DNA from: Asaia prunellae JCM 25354
GTDB taxonomy: Bacteria; Pseudomonadota; Alphaproteobacteria; Acetobacterales; Acetobacteraceae
Length of the DNA stretch: 64,000 nucleotides
Reading direction: 5' to 3'
Assembly: GCF_000613885.1 (NCBI RefSeq)
Contig: NZ_BAJV01000017.1
Location: 1 to 64,000, forward strand
This document shows, piece by piece, positions 38,870-49,846 of the stretch. Within the stretch, counting starts at the first letter, position 1. Every line of letters begins with the position of its first letter. The notes under the pieces were generated by a model. The model saw nothing but the letters and a program-made list of their open reading frames with translations. It had not been told where the DNA came from and made no database searches. The position numbers and the translations under genes are program-made.

Positions 38870-41737
38870 GTGACCCGTAACGCTCCCCTTTGGCCCAGTC
38901 AGGCTGCCGATCAATTCGTTTCCCGCCATAACGGGCCACGCCCCGGCGAAGTCGTTGCCATGCTCGAAACGCTTGGCGTTTCCAGCATCGACGCGCTGAT
39001 TGAACAGACGGTTCCAGCTGCCATTCTTGACCGCAAGGCTTCCGGCATTGGTCCGGCTTTGACTGAGAGCGAGGCTCTGGCCCGTCTGAAACAGATCGCC
39101 AGCCGCAATGTCGTCATGCAGTCCATGATCGGGCAGGGCTATCACGGCACGGTTCTGCCGCCGGTGATCCAGCGCAATATCCTTGAAAATCCGGCCTGGT
39201 ATACGGCCTATACGCCTTATCAGCCCGAAATCAGCCAGGGTCGTCTTGAGGCACTGCTCAATTTCCAGACGCTGGTCTGTGATCTGACCGGTCTCGATAT
39301 CGCCAATGCGTCTCTGCTTGACGAAGCCACGGCCTGCGCCGAGGCGATGGCGCTCGCCCAGCGCAATGCCAAGACCAAGAGCACGGTTTTCTTCGTCGAT
39401 GCCGACACGCACCCGCAGACGCTCGCCGTGCTGCGCACCCGTGCCGAACCGCTGGGCTGGACCATCGTGGTGGGCGATCCCGAGACCGATCTGCAAGAAG
39501 CAGACGTGTTTGGCGCACTGCTTTCCTATCCCGGCAGCTCGGGCGAAATCCGCGATTTCCGCAGCGTGATCAACGCCCTGCACGCCAAGGGTGCCGTCGC
39601 GGCCATGACCTGCGACCCGCTGGCGCTTGTCATGCTTGAAGCACCGGGCAAGCTCGGCGCCGATATCGCCATCGGTTCGATGCAGCGTTTCGGCGTGCCG
39701 ATGGGTTTTGGTGGACCCCATGCCGGGTTTATGGCCGTTCGCGATGCCTATAAGCGCACCATGCCGGGCCGTCTTGTCGGTGTGTCACGCGACAGCCGTG
39801 GCGCCCCGGCCTATCGTCTGGCGCTTCAGACCCGCGAGCAGCATATCCGTCGCGAAAAGGCGACATCGAATATCTGCACGGCGCAGGTGCTTCTGGCTGT
39901 CATCGCCTCGATGTATGCGGTCTATCATGGCCCCGAAGGGCTACGTGCCATCGCCCATCGCGTGAACCGTCTCGCCTCCATTCTGGCCCAGGGCCTGCGT
40001 GAACTCGCGGTGAAGGTCGAAACGAGCGTTTTCTTCGACACGATCACCATCGACGCCGGCGAATCTGCTGCGCTCGTGCTTGAACGTGCCCGCAAGGCGG
40101 GAATCAATCTGCGCGATGCAGGCAATGGTCGTCTGGGCATATCCTGTGACGAAACCACACAGCCCGACCACATCAAGGCGTTGTGGCGCTGCGTCTGCCC
40201 GGATGATGCGCGTCTGGCTGCGCTGGAAGCGAAGCTCGACGGCGCAACCACCATTCCGGCTTCCCTGCAGCGCAGCGGGACTTTCCTGACGGCAGCCGTG
40301 TTCCACGCCCATCGTTCCGAAACCGATCTGCTGCGCTATATGCGCCGCCTGTCGGATATGGATCTGGCGTTGGACCGTACCATGATCCCGCTCGGCTCCT
40401 GTACTATGAAGCTGAACGCGACCGCCGAGATGATCCCCATTACCTGGCCGGAATTCGGTGCGCTGCATCCTTTCGCGCCTGCCGATCAGACGGAAGGCTA
40501 CCACGAGCTGTTCGGTATTCTCGAACACGCGCTCTGCGCCGTCAGCGGTTATGATGCCGTGTCGCTTCAGCCGAATTCGGGCGCGCAGGGTGAATATGCC
40601 GGTTTGCTGGCCATTCGCGCCTATCATCAGGCCAATGGCCAGAGCGAACGCGATGTCTGCCTGATCCCGGCCTCGGCCCATGGCACCAATCCGGCTTCGG
40701 CCCAGATGGTCGGCATGCGCGTGGTCGTCACGGCTTGCGATGCCGCGGGCAATGTCGATCTCGACGATCTGCGCAAGAAGATTGCCCAGCATGAGGGGCG
40801 TATTGCGGCCCTCATGCTGACGTACCCCTCGACCCATGGCGTGTTCGAGGAAGCCGTGATGGAAATCTGCGACCTCGTTCACGAGGCGGGCGGTCAGGTC
40901 TATCTCGACGGGGCGAACATGAACGCTCAGGTCGGGCTAGCCCGTCCCGGGCTTTATGGCGCGGATGTCTCGCATTTCAATCTGCACAAGACCTTCTGCA
41001 TTCCGCATGGCGGCGGTGGTCCCGGCATGGGCCCGATCGGCGTCAAGGCGCATCTCGCCCCGCATCTGCCGGGTCGCCCCGAAAAGGGCGACGCACGCGC
41101 CGTGTCAGCCGCGCCTTTCGGTTCGGCCTCGATCCTGCCGATTTCGGTCGCCTATGTGCTGATGATGGGCGATGACGGGCTGCGTGAAGCCACCGAAATG
41201 GCAATCCTCAACGCCAACTACATCGCGGCCCGCCTCGAGGGGCATTATCCGGTGCTCTATCGTGGCAGCAACGGTCGCACGGCGCATGAATGCATTATCG
41301 ATCTCCGTCCTTTGAAGGATGCGGTCGGCGTCACCGTGGATGATATCGCCAAGCGCCTGATCGACCATGGTTTCCATGCACCGACGGTCAGTTTTCCGGT
41401 TGCCGGCACGTTCATGATCGAGCCGACCGAGTCCGAAGGCAAGGCTGAGCTGGACCGCTTCTGTGATGCGATGATCGCCATCCGTCAGGAGATCGCAGCG
41501 ATCGAAGCCGGCAAGATTGCGATGGAAGCCAGCCCGCTGCGTCATGCGCCTCATAGCACCGCCGATCTCGTCGGTGAGTGGGACCGCGCTTATGACCGCA
41601 TGCAGGGTTGTTTCCCGAACGGTCTCGACCGTGTGAAGTATTTCGCGCCGGTCAACCGTATCGATAATGCCTGGGGCGACCGCAACCTGGTCTGCTCCTG
41701 CCCGGATATCTCTACTTACGCTGAAGCAGCGGAGTAA
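38870..41737 (+). CDS. gcvP: Glycine dehydrogenase (decarboxylating), P protein
   Basis: GcvP is the PLP enzyme that decarboxylates glycine and loads the aminomethyl group on GcvH. It is a single 955-residue chain, the fused form. The N-terminal half has [44 protein letters not shown]. The C-terminal half has [29 protein letters not shown] and the PLP Lys in [22 protein letters not shown]. The start is GTG at 38870. The gene is intact, its codon use is more GC-biased than its neighbours, and it lies 86 bp after gcvH. Confidence 0.96.
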   Translation: MTRNAPLWPSQAADQFVSRHNGPRPGEVVAMLETLGVSSIDALIEQTVPAAILDRKASGIGPALTESEALARLKQIASRNVVMQSMIGQGYHGTVLPPVIQRNILENPAWYTAYTPYQPEISQGRLEALLNFQTLVCDLTGLDIANASLLDEATACAEAMALAQRNAKTKSTVFFVDADTHPQTLAVLRTRAEPLGWTIVVGDPETDLQEADVFGALLSYPGSSGEIRDFRSVINALHAKGAVAAMTCDPLALVMLEAPGKLGADIAIGSMQRFGVPMGFGGPHAGFMAVRDAYKRTMPGRLVGVSRDSRGAPAYRLALQTREQHIRREKATSNICTAQVLLAVIASMYAVYHGPEGLRAIAHRVNRLASILAQGLRELAVKVETSVFFDTITIDAGESAALVLERARKAGINLRDAGNGRLGISCDETTQPDHIKALWRCVCPDDARLAALEAKLDGATTIPASLQRSGTFLTAAVFHAHRSETDLLRYMRRLSDMDLALDRTMIPLGSCTMKLNATAEMIPITWPEFGALHPFAPADQTEGYHELFGILEHALCAVSGYDAVSLQPNSGAQGEYAGLLAIRAYHQANGQSERDVCLIPASAHGTNPASAQMVGMRVVVTACDAAGNVDLDDLRKKIAQHEGRIAALMLTYPSTHGVFEEAVMEICDLVHEAGGQVYLDGANMNAQVGLARPGLYGADVSHFNLHKTFCIPHGGGGPGMGPIGVKAHLAPHLPGRPEKGDARAVSAAPFGSASILPISVAYVLMMGDDGLREATEMAILNANYIAARLEGHYPVLYRGSNGRTAHECIIDLRPLKDAVGVTVDDIAKRLIDHGFHAPTVSFPVAGTFMIEPTESEGKAELDRFCDAMIAIRQEIAAIEAGKIAMEASPLRHAPHSTADLVGEWDRAYDRMQGCFPNGLDRVKYFAPVNRIDNAWGDRNLVCSCPDISTYAEAAE

Positions 41738-41747
41738 AAGAGCTTGT

Positions 41748-41785
41748 TCCCCGTCTCCTTGTGGGGCGGGGGATCTTCTTTTTCT
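41748..41785 (+). terminator. Probable terminator after gcvP
   Basis: TCCCCG (41748-41753) can pair with CGGGGGA (41767-41773, one extra G), followed by the T-rich CTTCTTTTTC. It lies 11 bp after the gcvP stop. Confidence 0.45.
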
Positions 41786-41888
41786 GAAGATAGAGAAAAG
41801 ACTTTTGTATCTTGAGATCAGCGTGCTCTGCGTTTCGCAGATGGCTAACAAACAAGAATTTTCAGTTCATTTTCTCGAAAAAGAACCC

Positions 41889-42356
41889 TTAACCCACATC
41901 CTGACGCACATGCACCCAGACGCCCTTGGTCAGCTCGGCCAGCTTCTGCGGCGTCATGCGCACTGAAGCTGTAATCGAGCCTGCTGCAGGAATAATCTCT
42001 TCGAATTGCAGCAGCGACTCATCGCAATAGACCGGCAGAGGGGAAGGCAGCCCGAAAGGACAGACGCCGCCAACGGGGTGGCTGGTTGCCTCCAGCACGG
42101 CTTCTGGTCCGAGAAAGCGGGGTTTCCCTCCCAGAATTTCGCGGGCGCGCCGATTATCCAGGCGTGCCGTGCCCGCCATGACGACCAGTACGATCTTCCC
42201 CCCGACATCGACACAAAGCGTCTTGGCAATCTGGTCGGGAACAACCCTGTGCACTGCTGCGGCTTCAAGAACGGTGGCCGTGCTCAGGCCATCATCAATG
42301 ATGGCAAGTTCAGGGGCGAGACGGGCGAGTTCGTTGCGAACGGAATCGAGGCTCAT
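41889..42356 (-). CDS. YbaK/ProX-type aminoacyl-tRNA deacylase-like protein
   Basis: The 155-residue protein shows the YbaK fold signature: VPDQIAKTLCVDVGGKIVLVVMAGTARLDNRRAREILGGKPRFLGPEAVLEATSHPVGGVCPFG. The catalytic-type Lys lies in IAKTL and the GGVCPFG loop is typical. Relatives remove misloaded amino acids from tRNA in trans. Which tRNA it edits cannot be decided here. It is 7 bp downstream of the TonB-like gene on the same strand. Confidence 0.87.
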   Translation of the reverse strand: MSLDSVRNELARLAPELAIIDDGLSTATVLEAAAVHRVVPDQIAKTLCVDVGGKIVLVVMAGTARLDNRRAREILGGKPRFLGPEAVLEATSHPVGGVCPFGLPSPLPVYCDESLLQFEEIIPAAGSITASVRMTPQKLAELTKGVWVHVRQDVG

Positions 42357-42363
42357 GCGGTAC

Positions 42364-43494
42364 TCAACGTCTGATCAGAATGTAATTGATCGTCAGATCA
42401 ATATCGAAATGGTCGCCCTTCATGTCTGGCGGCACGGGGGGAAGCTGCGCCCCCTGGAACATACCTGTAGTGGCAGCATCGAGAGAATACGAGCCGGATT
42501 GCCCGGTCAGACGCACTGATTTGACGCGGCCTGAACGGTCGAGCACGACATGAACGGAAGAGGGGCCGTCTTCGCCATTCTTTATGGCGTCTTCCGGATA
42601 ATAGAGATGTGCCCGGATCCAGCGATCGATCTCGCTGCCATAATCATCGCTCACGCCCCGGATCGAATTACGCGTCATGAATGGCGCATTGATCTGTCCA
42701 TTGGTCGAAAGTGGACCAAGCGACATGTCTATAGGCGCACCTGACCCGCCGCGCCGGCCGCGTTGTCGACGCGGTGTCGAAGGGGCCTCGCTGAAATCGA
42801 GCGTCGTCATGTTGGCAAACGGATTATCCGATTGCTTGGGTGTCGGCCGTTTGCTCGAACGATGACTATGGGCATGGGTCTGGCTGTGCCGACCGGATTT
42901 GGGAATGCCCGGACTGACAGGGCGGTCTGTCTGGGTCTTTGGCAATTCGGTTGAAGGCCCTTCCGGTACAGGTGGCGCTGCAGGCGGGGTTGGTGTGGGC
43001 GGAGCAGGCGTTGGCGTTGATTCCTCCTCATCCGGTTGCTGCTCCTGCTGTGTGTCCGGAGTGCTGGCAGAGGACGAATCATGGCTGGTGGATGGTTTTT
43101 CAGGACCTCCGGGTTTCTCCTCATGCGGGCCTGCCATGCCACTTTTGCTCGGTGGGGCAAACATCATCTCTATCTGAGGCTGCTCGATCCCCTCGGAAAG
43201 ACCACGGGCATGATGAGCGCTTTCATAGATCAGCAATGCGATCAGTACCGCATGGGCGATCGCTGACACGATCAGAACTGTCGTGACGCCGGAATCTTCA
43301 AGGGTCTGGGGGCGTATCAGTGACGCGCCAGCCGGTCTGACCGGCGGTTCGCTCCCGATTTTGGGTTCGTAATGGCCCAGTCTGGCGCGGCTGCGGGTCA
43401 TGGAGGGCAGGGCGCGGGTCTGCTCTTCTGCCGACGCGAAAAGCAACGGCTCATTGCGCACCCGTTTTTGGTCTGGGCGCGGAGCTGGAGCCAC
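42364..43494 (-). CDS. TonB-family energy transducer
   Basis: TonB proteins pass proton-motive force to outer-membrane receptors. A single membrane helix (TTVLIVSAIAHAVLIALLI, about residues 71-89) follows an unusually long, basic cytoplasmic tail. A Pro/Glu/Ser/Thr-rich periplasmic spacer comes next, then a C-terminal TonB-type domain (IDRWIRAHLYYPEDAIKNGEDGPSSVHVVLDRSGRVKSVRL). The start is uncertain: the GTG at 43494 lacks a good ribosome-binding site, and an ATG at 43401 is an alternative. No ExbB or ExbD gene is adjacent. Confidence 0.8.
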   Translation of the reverse strand: MAPAPRPDQKRVRNEPLLFASAEEQTRALPSMTRSRARLGHYEPKIGSEPPVRPAGASLIRPQTLEDSGVTTVLIVSAIAHAVLIALLIYESAHHARGLSEGIEQPQIEMMFAPPSKSGMAGPHEEKPGGPEKPSTSHDSSSASTPDTQQEQQPDEEESTPTPAPPTPTPPAAPPVPEGPSTELPKTQTDRPVSPGIPKSGRHSQTHAHSHRSSKRPTPKQSDNPFANMTTLDFSEAPSTPRRQRGRRGGSGAPIDMSLGPLSTNGQINAPFMTRNSIRGVSDDYGSEIDRWIRAHLYYPEDAIKNGEDGPSSVHVVLDRSGRVKSVRLTGQSGSYSLDAATTGMFQGAQLPPVPPDMKGDHFDIDLTINYILIRR

Positions 43495-43701
43495 GCCCGA
43501 AGAGGGCGAGGTCGGATCAACGGGCTGGGTGCGTTTCAGAAGAACACCTGCAGAGAATCAGAACACACGCCAACACGCGGTGAATCATACAATAAATTCT
43601 GCATGACTACACGATCTGGCACTTGCGCCTATCATGACATTGGACGCCTCCTTTTGCCAAGCGGGCGTGAGGCATGTGGTAACCGTAAGAGGAGAAATTC
43701 C

Positions 43702-44342
43702 ATGTCGGAAGATGATACTCTCTATGCCTGCCTCGGGCAGGATCCCGTCCTGGCGGCTGCCATGGAGCGTATTGGTCCGTGCCGGCTGAGAGGATCTGAC
43801 GGCAAGACACCCTATCAGGCGCTGTTTCGTGCGATTATTGGACAGCAGCTGCATGGGCGCGCGGCCGAGGCCATTTTGGGTCGTGTCTGTGCGCTGACAG
43901 GGGGTGAAATACCCGATCCCGAAGCATTTCTGGCGCAGACGGAAGACTGTCTGCGTCAATGTGGCCTCTCAGCTTCGAAATTACTGGCACTTCAGGGGCT
44001 GGCTCAGGCACGTCTGACAGGGCTTGTCCCTGATCTGGCAGAGGCTGCAGTACTGGGCGATGAGGTGCTGGTTGAGCGGCTGATTACGCTTCGTGGTATT
44101 GGCCGCTGGACTGTGGAAATGTTGCTTATTTTTACATTAAATCGGCGTGATGTGCTTCCTGTGGATGATTTTGCCGTACGGGCAGGATGGCAGAAACTGC
44201 ACAGCCTGCCTCTGCCCCCTAAACCGGCTGCTCTCAGGAAGGAGGGAGAACGCTTCAGCCTTATCGTTCGGCCCTTGCCTGGTATCTCTGGCGGCTTTCC
44301 GAGGAGGGAAAGACCATCAGGAATGTTCTGACAGGCGATTGA
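43702..44342 (+). CDS. DNA-3-methyladenine glycosylase II-like, AlkA family (frameshifted)
   Basis: The enzyme removes alkylated bases from DNA. The HhH-GPD core is clear: FRAIIGQQLHGRAAEAILGRV, LSASKLLALQGLAQ, LITLRGIGRWTVEMLLIFTL and the catalytic Asp in VLPVDDFAVRAGW. The C-terminus breaks at 44259-44260. With CCC for CC it continues SPYRSALAWYLWRLSEEGKTIRNVLTGD to the stop at 44340-44342. AGGAG lies before the start at 43702. Length is about 213 residues. Confidence 0.9.
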
Positions 44343-44367
44343 AGCGCCTATGAAAAATATCCGGGAG

Positions 44368-45759
44368 TCAGTTCTGTGAAAGGTCAGTTACCAGTGAAAG
44401 CATGAAATGCAAACCGGGCGTTATGGTTGAAAGGGGGACGCGCTCATTGAGGCCGTGACTGAAGTCATCAGAGGCTTTCATGAAGATCGGGCTGGCACCA
44501 TAGGAAGGCACACCTTTTTCACGAAACCACATGCTGTCGCTTGCTCCGGAACTCATGGTCGGAAAGACCGGTATATTCGGATAGGCCTGCTGGGCAGCGC
44601 GTGTTACGGCGGTAGGAAGTGGACCACTTAATGGTGAAGGTTGTGTCTCGACTGAGCCCTGGCTGTGATCCTCTATATGAATGGAAGGATCGTCTATAAT
44701 AGCTGTCAGTTCATGAATGATATCAGACCGGGAATGGCCGGGGAAAATGCGGCAGTTGATGTTGGCGGCAGCGTGCTGTGGCAGCGCGTTAAGAGCATGT
44801 CCCCCCTTGATCATGGTAACGACACAGGTTGTACCGGTTGCGCCGACTAGAGAGGGAGTCGCGCGCAAAACGGCAACGGCCTGCGCGTTGTCCGGGCTCG
44901 CGGCGAAGACACGCATGGCAGACGCAAGTTTTGGTGATGTGAAGCGCGCAGCATTCAGAAAATAACTGCGCGTCAGGGCATTCAGTTCCGGCCTGAACGG
45001 ATGTGCCTGTATAGTGAGCAGGGCTTTTGCCAGTATCGTGATAGCGTTACGAGTGCGCGGTTCGGAGGCATGCCCGCCTGGATCAGTCACCATAAGTCCG
45101 ATATCGGCATAAGTCTTTTCTGCGCCTGACCAACTGTAAAAGAGCGGTTGCCCGGTTGCCTCGTCGAGCGTACCGCCTCCTACATCCAGATTCAGTACTT
45201 CTCTGGCATCCGGAAACATGTCGGCCAGGATCTGACCGGTTTTCATCGCTGTTTCCTCATCACCCGACAGGGCCAGAACGATGTCACGTTTCGGTTTGAA
45301 ACCCTCATGGCGAAGATGGATCAACGCTGTAATGGCCAGGGCATTGCTCATCTTCATATCCGAGGCGCCACGCCCGTAAAGATAGCCATTTTCCACGATC
45401 GGGGTGAATGGGTCCCTCGTCCAGTTGGAGGGACTGGCTGCGACTACATCCATATGACCCGAAATGACCAAAGGCTTGAGCTCTTGCTCCTGACCAGGCC
45501 AGCGCAAAACCATATAGGCAGTATCATTCAGTCGGGTGACAGTGATCCAGTCGGCAGGAAAGCCGCCCTTGATGAGCGTTTTGCGGTAAAGCTCGGCAAC
45601 ATCGACAGTCTGGTTATTCGCGCCTGAAACCGAATGCAGTGCAATTGAAGTCTGTGCCAGGGTAAGTGCCTGAAGTCCGTCACGTGTGAGGACGGGGAGG
45701 GGCTCGGCCTGCGCGGAACCGATCGAAAGCAGCAGTAACAGCGCAATGCGTTTGATCAT
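44368..45759 (-). CDS. Exported M20-family metallopeptidase
   Basis: This zinc peptidase has 463 residues from the ATG at 45759. The signal peptide is IALLLLLSIGSAQA. Zinc and catalytic motifs follow: VISGHMDVVAA, LYGRGASDMKMS, ALSGDEETAM and, at the end, FSHGLNERVP. The dimerisation domain lies between them. The M20 family includes dipeptidases and aminoacylases, and the substrate is open. It converges on the AlkA-like gene. Confidence 0.9.
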   Translation of the reverse strand: MIKRIALLLLLSIGSAQAEPLPVLTRDGLQALTLAQTSIALHSVSGANNQTVDVAELYRKTLIKGGFPADWITVTRLNDTAYMVLRWPGQEQELKPLVISGHMDVVAASPSNWTRDPFTPIVENGYLYGRGASDMKMSNALAITALIHLRHEGFKPKRDIVLALSGDEETAMKTGQILADMFPDAREVLNLDVGGGTLDEATGQPLFYSWSGAEKTYADIGLMVTDPGGHASEPRTRNAITILAKALLTIQAHPFRPELNALTRSYFLNAARFTSPKLASAMRVFAASPDNAQAVAVLRATPSLVGATGTTCVVTMIKGGHALNALPQHAAANINCRIFPGHSRSDIIHELTAIIDDPSIHIEDHSQGSVETQPSPLSGPLPTAVTRAAQQAYPNIPVFPTMSSGASDSMWFREKGVPSYGASPIFMKASDDFSHGLNERVPLSTITPGLHFMLSLVTDLSQN

Positions 45760-45790
45760 CAGGCGATACCTTGAAGAGAAGGCGTGTCGG

Positions 45791-46569
45791 TCAGATGCTA
45801 TCAATGAAACCAAGCATCTTTTCAGAAAAGAGCTTTGGATTGTCAGCATGAAGCCAATGGCCCGCATCGGGAATGGTCTCAAGGCGATGATTGGGAAAAA
45901 GACGCTTCATGACAGGTTCGTGATCTTTCCCGATATAGGGGGAATGCTCCCCCTCAGGAACAGGGCAGGGCCTTCATAGACATAGCCTTCGGGAACATAG
46001 GGCCAGTTCTCGATATTGGTCATCGAGTTGGTGATATCCTGTAGTCCGATCTGCCAGCCGGGTTCGGTGCCAAGACGCACATTCTGGAGCATGAGATCGC
46101 GAACGCTGCGGTTCGGGATCTCCTTTGCCAGCAGCTGATCTGCCCCTTGTCGGTCGAGTTGGTCAGGAAAGTGGATATGCAGCATCGCCTCGGCGAGGGC
46201 TGCCTGGCCAAAGCCGGTACGGGCCGGGGCCATGTCGCCAATCAGTATTCCGGCTACGAGCTCGGGATATTGCAGCGCCATGATCATGGCCACTTTCCCT
46301 CCCATGGAATGCCCGACCAGAATGGCGGGCAGGGCCTCATGGGCACGCAACGTCTCGACGACATCCTCGACCATAGCGGGAAAATCCATGGGGCCATGAG
46401 GGCTATCGCCATGATTGCGCAGATCGAGGGCCAATGTACGATGTGTGCGGGCCGCCTGACGCTGCAGAAAGCCCATGTTGCGTGCGCGCCCGAACAGACC
46501 ATGCAAAAACACGACCGGCGGGTGGCCCCCCGGTTGGGCCGAAAGGCGTTCGATGACGTTCAGCAGCAC
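45791..46569 (-). CDS. Alpha/beta-fold hydrolase, YbfF-like esterase (frameshifted)
   Basis: The protein has the lid-less esterase pattern: VVFLHGLFGRARNMGFLQ, LALDLRNHGDSPH and the nucleophile elbow LVGHSMGGKVAM. Near 45949-45953 the frame is lost. Adding one base to the five-base run restores LFLRGEHSPYIGKDHEPVMKRLFP, the catalytic His in PDAGHWLHADNP and the end MLGFIDSI. The full protein is about 260 residues. It lies 31 bp upstream of the M20 peptidase gene, on the same strand. Confidence 0.87.
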
Positions 46570-46680
46570 GATAAAAGGCTCCTTTCAGGGAGGCGTGATG
46601 GGCGAAGTCTGGGGTTTTCTGTTGCCTGCGGCAAGTCTGGACGACAATAAGGGTGTCGCTCTTCACCTGTCTTTAAAGCC

Positions 46681-48484
46681 ATGTCAGGATCTTTCTTGGC
46701 CTCAGGGTTATACAGAACATTCAGATGGCTTCGGCATTTGGTGCATGTCCCGTACTATGTGCGTGCGCTCGTTCGATCCAATGAAATCTGGTTGACTGTT
46801 CTGTCAGCTTGTGTCGGCGTTCTCGCCGGGATGAGCGTCTGGGTGATGACGCGCAGCACACTTTACGCTCATCGGGTGCTCTATGCGCTTCACAATGACG
46901 GGCGGCTTTCCGGTCTCGTGAGTCTCAGCCCGTGGCGTACAGTGCTTATGCCCTGTCTCGGTGGTGCTGTGCTGGGGCTCTTTGGTCTGGCTCTTGCGCG
47001 GCGCTTCAGTCACAGGCCCGTCGATCCGATCGAAGCCAACGCATTGCGTGGCGGGCGTATGTCAGTGCGAGACAGCGCCATTGTCGCATTCCAGACCTTT
47101 CTGTCCAATGGCAGCGGTGCTTCTCTGGGGCTGGAGGCGGGTTTCACCCAGATCGCTGCTGCATTGGGAAGCGGGTGCGGACGACTGTTTCGTGTGCGTC
47201 GTGCCGATTTGCGCATTCTGGTCGGATGTGGTGCAGGTGGAGCGATTGCCGCTGCGTTCAACGCACCGATTGCTGGCGCTTTCTATGCGTTCGAACTGGT
47301 AATCGGCACCTATTCCCTTGTGAATCTTGCGCCGGTGGCCGTGGCATCGATTGCGGCCGTTGGTACAGGGCATCTTCTGGGGGGTATGAGCGCTACGGTT
47401 CCGTTGCTTCCTCATGGCCCGCTTACGGCGCGTGAGACCATGCCCGTTCTGGCACTGGGTATTTTCTGCGGTCTGGTCGGGATAGCCACAATGCGTGGGG
47501 TAACGCTTGCAGAGGCCGGATTCCGGCTGCTTCCCCTGCCTGTTTGGATGCGCCTTCACTTGGAGGGGTGGTGGTCGGGGGCTGGCTCTTTATTCTCCGT
47601 CCATCCTGTCTGCAGGACATGCCGCCGTTCTCAAGGTGCTTCAGGGCGGTCTATCGCCCTGGCCGTTGTTTCTGCTGCTGATACTGAAAATGATGGCCTC
47701 TTCGGTTTCGATCGGCAGCGGATTTCGTGGGGGGCTGTTCTTTGCCTCACTCTATCTCGGCGTGCTGGCTGGGTCATTGTTCGGCTTCGGGCTGGAGGCT
47801 CTTGGTGCAGGCGGCCCATCGGTTGCGACCTGCGCTGTGCTGGGCATGAGTGCCACTGCGGTCGCGATCATCGGTGTGCCGATGACGATGACCTGTCTTA
47901 TTCTCGAGATGACGGCTGATCTGACACTGGCAAGCGGAGTTCTGCTTGCCAGTGTATTGTCACTTCTCACTGTACGTCGATTGTTCGGCTATTCCTTCGC
48001 TACCTGGCGTTTTCATCAGCGAGGCGAGTCGATTCGCTCTGCTGTCGATGTGAGCCGGCTACGTGCCTTGACGATCGAACGCCTGATGCAGCGTGATTTT
48101 CCCTGTCGGCAGGAAAGCATGACTGTGGGTGAAGCAAGAGTCAGTTGCCCCCTCGGGATGGCACCACAGATCGTGCTGATTGATACAGAAAACAGATATC
48201 GCGGGATCGTGTTGGTTGCCGAGATTCATTCCCCTGACCACCCGCCTGAGCGGATCCTGGGCGCAATTGCAATGCATCAGGCTGTTACCCTTCTGCCCCT
48301 CATGGCGTGCGAGGAAGCCGTGCACCTTTTCGAACGGACTGAGGCAGACGCCCTTGTTGTGGTTGAGGATCCAAAGACAAGGCGCGTCGTGGGGATTCTG
48401 AGCGAGAAATATGTATTGCGTCGCTATGCTGAAGCTCTGGACCGTACGCGCCGCGAACTGCTCGGTGAGGCAAGACGGGTCTGA
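46681..48484 (+). CDS. ClC-family chloride channel/transporter with CBS domains (frameshifted)
   Basis: This is a membrane protein of about 601 residues with many helices. The selectivity region reads SNGSGASLGLEAGFTQIAAALG, a variant of the usual GREGP motif that keeps the Glu. GAGGAIAAAFNAPIAGAFYAFELV and, in the second half, SSVSIGSGFRGGLFFASLYLG and ATAVAIIGVPMTMTCLILEMT follow. Two CBS domains form the C-terminus (LTIERLMQRDFP, ALVVVEDPKTRRVVGILSEKYVL). The join near 47560-47581 needs two bases, one near 47560 and one in the five-G run 47577-47581, to give LGGVVVGGLALYSPSILSAGH. Confidence 0.9.
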
Positions 48485-48530
48485 GGCGTGACAGGCGTCA
48501 TGGAAATCGTTGTCCTGCAGTTACGAGGCG

Positions 48531-48559
48531 TTGACAGGACACGTCTTGATGGGTAGCAA
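48531..48559 (+). promoter_or_regulatory. Candidate promoter of the F0 operon
   Basis: TTGACA (48531-48536) is followed after 17 bp by TAGCAA (48554-48559), 50 bp before the atpI-like start. The -35 is a perfect consensus and the -10 is weak. Confidence 0.35.
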
Positions 48560-48609
48560 CCGCGCACCAAGGACTCCTCATATCGGGGAGGAAGGCGAGG
48601 TATGGAATC

Positions 48610-48951
48610 GTGGGCGCACAGGACGACCTGAACGTTTCCTCGCAAGCGGGAAAGGGTGCCGACAGCTTTGAAAAAAGGCTGGCCGACGCTGAGGCTCGTA
48701 TGCGCGGTAAGAACGGAAAGTCGGAGATGAGCACCACAGAGCAAGGAGACAAGGCCGACTACTCGGCTTTTGGTCTTGCGATGAGGATCGGAACCGAAAT
48801 GGTTGCCGCACTCGTCGTTGGCGTGGTTCTGGGATACGGGCTTGATCGCCTGTGCGGAACGAAGCCCCTGTTTATCATTCTGTTCTCGCTGATCGGCGGT
48901 GCAGCAGGGATGCTGAATGTCTGGCGTGCGGTGAAAAACGCCAACGTCTGA
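48610..48951 (+). CDS. atpI: ATP synthase protein I (AtpI-like)
   Basis: The 113-residue protein has a charged N-terminus of about 55 residues and two membrane segments (GLAMRIGTEMVAALVVGVVLGYGLDRL and PLFIILFSLIGGAAGMLNVWR) of the AtpI/AtpZ type. It is thought to help assemble the c-ring. The start is GTG 48610. It heads the F0 gene order atpI-atpB-atpE-atpF'-atpF. Confidence 0.88.
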   Translation: MGAQDDLNVSSQAGKGADSFEKRLADAEARMRGKNGKSEMSTTEQGDKADYSAFGLAMRIGTEMVAALVVGVVLGYGLDRLCGTKPLFIILFSLIGGAAGMLNVWRAVKNANV

Positions 48952-49039
48952 CAGTGCGGCGCAGTTTTACGCGCCATGGTGATGGTTTCATGGGCTGGCC
49001 GGTATCCGGGCAGCCCGAATGAGAAGCGGGAGAGGCAGC

Positions 49040-49789
49040 TTGGCCGCCGGATCAACGATTGACGCGCTCGGCCAGTTCGAGCTTCATCCTGTTCTCGGGC
49101 AGATTGGCGAGGCTCTGCGCTTCAGTCAGTCGCCGCTTTTCATGCTGATCGCCGTTGTGGTCGTTCTGGCGTTTCTGTATCTGGGTATGCGTCCTGCCGC
49201 TGTGGTGCCGGGGCGTCTCCAGGCTGCAGCCGAGCTGGGCTACGACTTCATCCATAACATGGCTACCGAGACGATCGGCAAGGAAGGGACAGCATTCTTT
49301 CCCTTCGTATTCGCGATCTTTTTCTTTATCCTCGCGGGTAACTATCTCGGTCTGATCCCTTACAGCTTTACCTTCACGAGCCATATCGTCGTTACTGTGT
49401 CTCTGGCTCTGCTCGTGTTTCTGGTGTCGATTCTGGCCTCTTTCAGGTATCAGGGCTTCAAGTTCTTCACGCATTTCATGCCTGAAGGTGCCCCGGTATT
49501 TCTTGCGCCACTTCTGATCCCGATCGAGATCCTTTCTTTCCTTTCGCGACCTGTCAGCCTGTCGATCCGACTTTTCGCCAACATGATGGCTGGTCACGTT
49601 CTGCTCGAAGTCTTTGCCGGCTTCACTCTGATGCTGGCAGGTCTTGGAGCATTCGGTTCAGTGCTGGCTGTGGCGCCCGTCGTCATCAATGTCGCGCTGA
49701 CAGCTCTGGAGTTGCTGGTGGGCGTGCTGCAGGCTTATGTGTTCGCCATCCTCACCTGCATTTATCTGCGTGAGGCCGTAGCGCACTGA
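49040..49789 (+). CDS. atpB: ATP synthase F0 subunit a
   Basis: Subunit a forms the proton half-channels. The 249-residue protein contains the invariant Arg in LSFLSRPVSLSIRLFANMMAGHVLLEV and the last helices VVINVALTALELLVGVLQAYVFAILTCIYL. I prefer the TTG at 49040 (MAAGSTIDALGQFELHP) because GGGAGAGG lies just before it and family members start this way. The ATG at 49019 would add seven unusual residues. Confidence 0.94.
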   Translation: MAAGSTIDALGQFELHPVLGQIGEALRFSQSPLFMLIAVVVVLAFLYLGMRPAAVVPGRLQAAAELGYDFIHNMATETIGKEGTAFFPFVFAIFFFILAGNYLGLIPYSFTFTSHIVVTVSLALLVFLVSILASFRYQGFKFFTHFMPEGAPVFLAPLLIPIEILSFLSRPVSLSIRLFANMMAGHVLLEVFAGFTLMLAGLGAFGSVLAVAPVVINVALTALELLVGVLQAYVFAILTCIYLREAVAH

Positions 49790-49846
49790 GTGCGGATCGT
49801 TCTTCACGTTTAACTGTTGTTTTGTCGTAACCAAGGAAACTGACTC

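Noticed and set aside
38612-39721. Long minus-strand open frame (369 codons) opposite gcvH/gcvP
   Set aside because: It lies fully antisense to well-conserved gcv genes, has His/Arg/Gly-heavy shadow composition and no recognisable domain.
49019-49039. ATG at 49019 as the atpB start
   Set aside because: The seven extra residues (MRSGRGS) overlap a good GGGAGAGG ribosome-binding site that serves the TTG at 49040.
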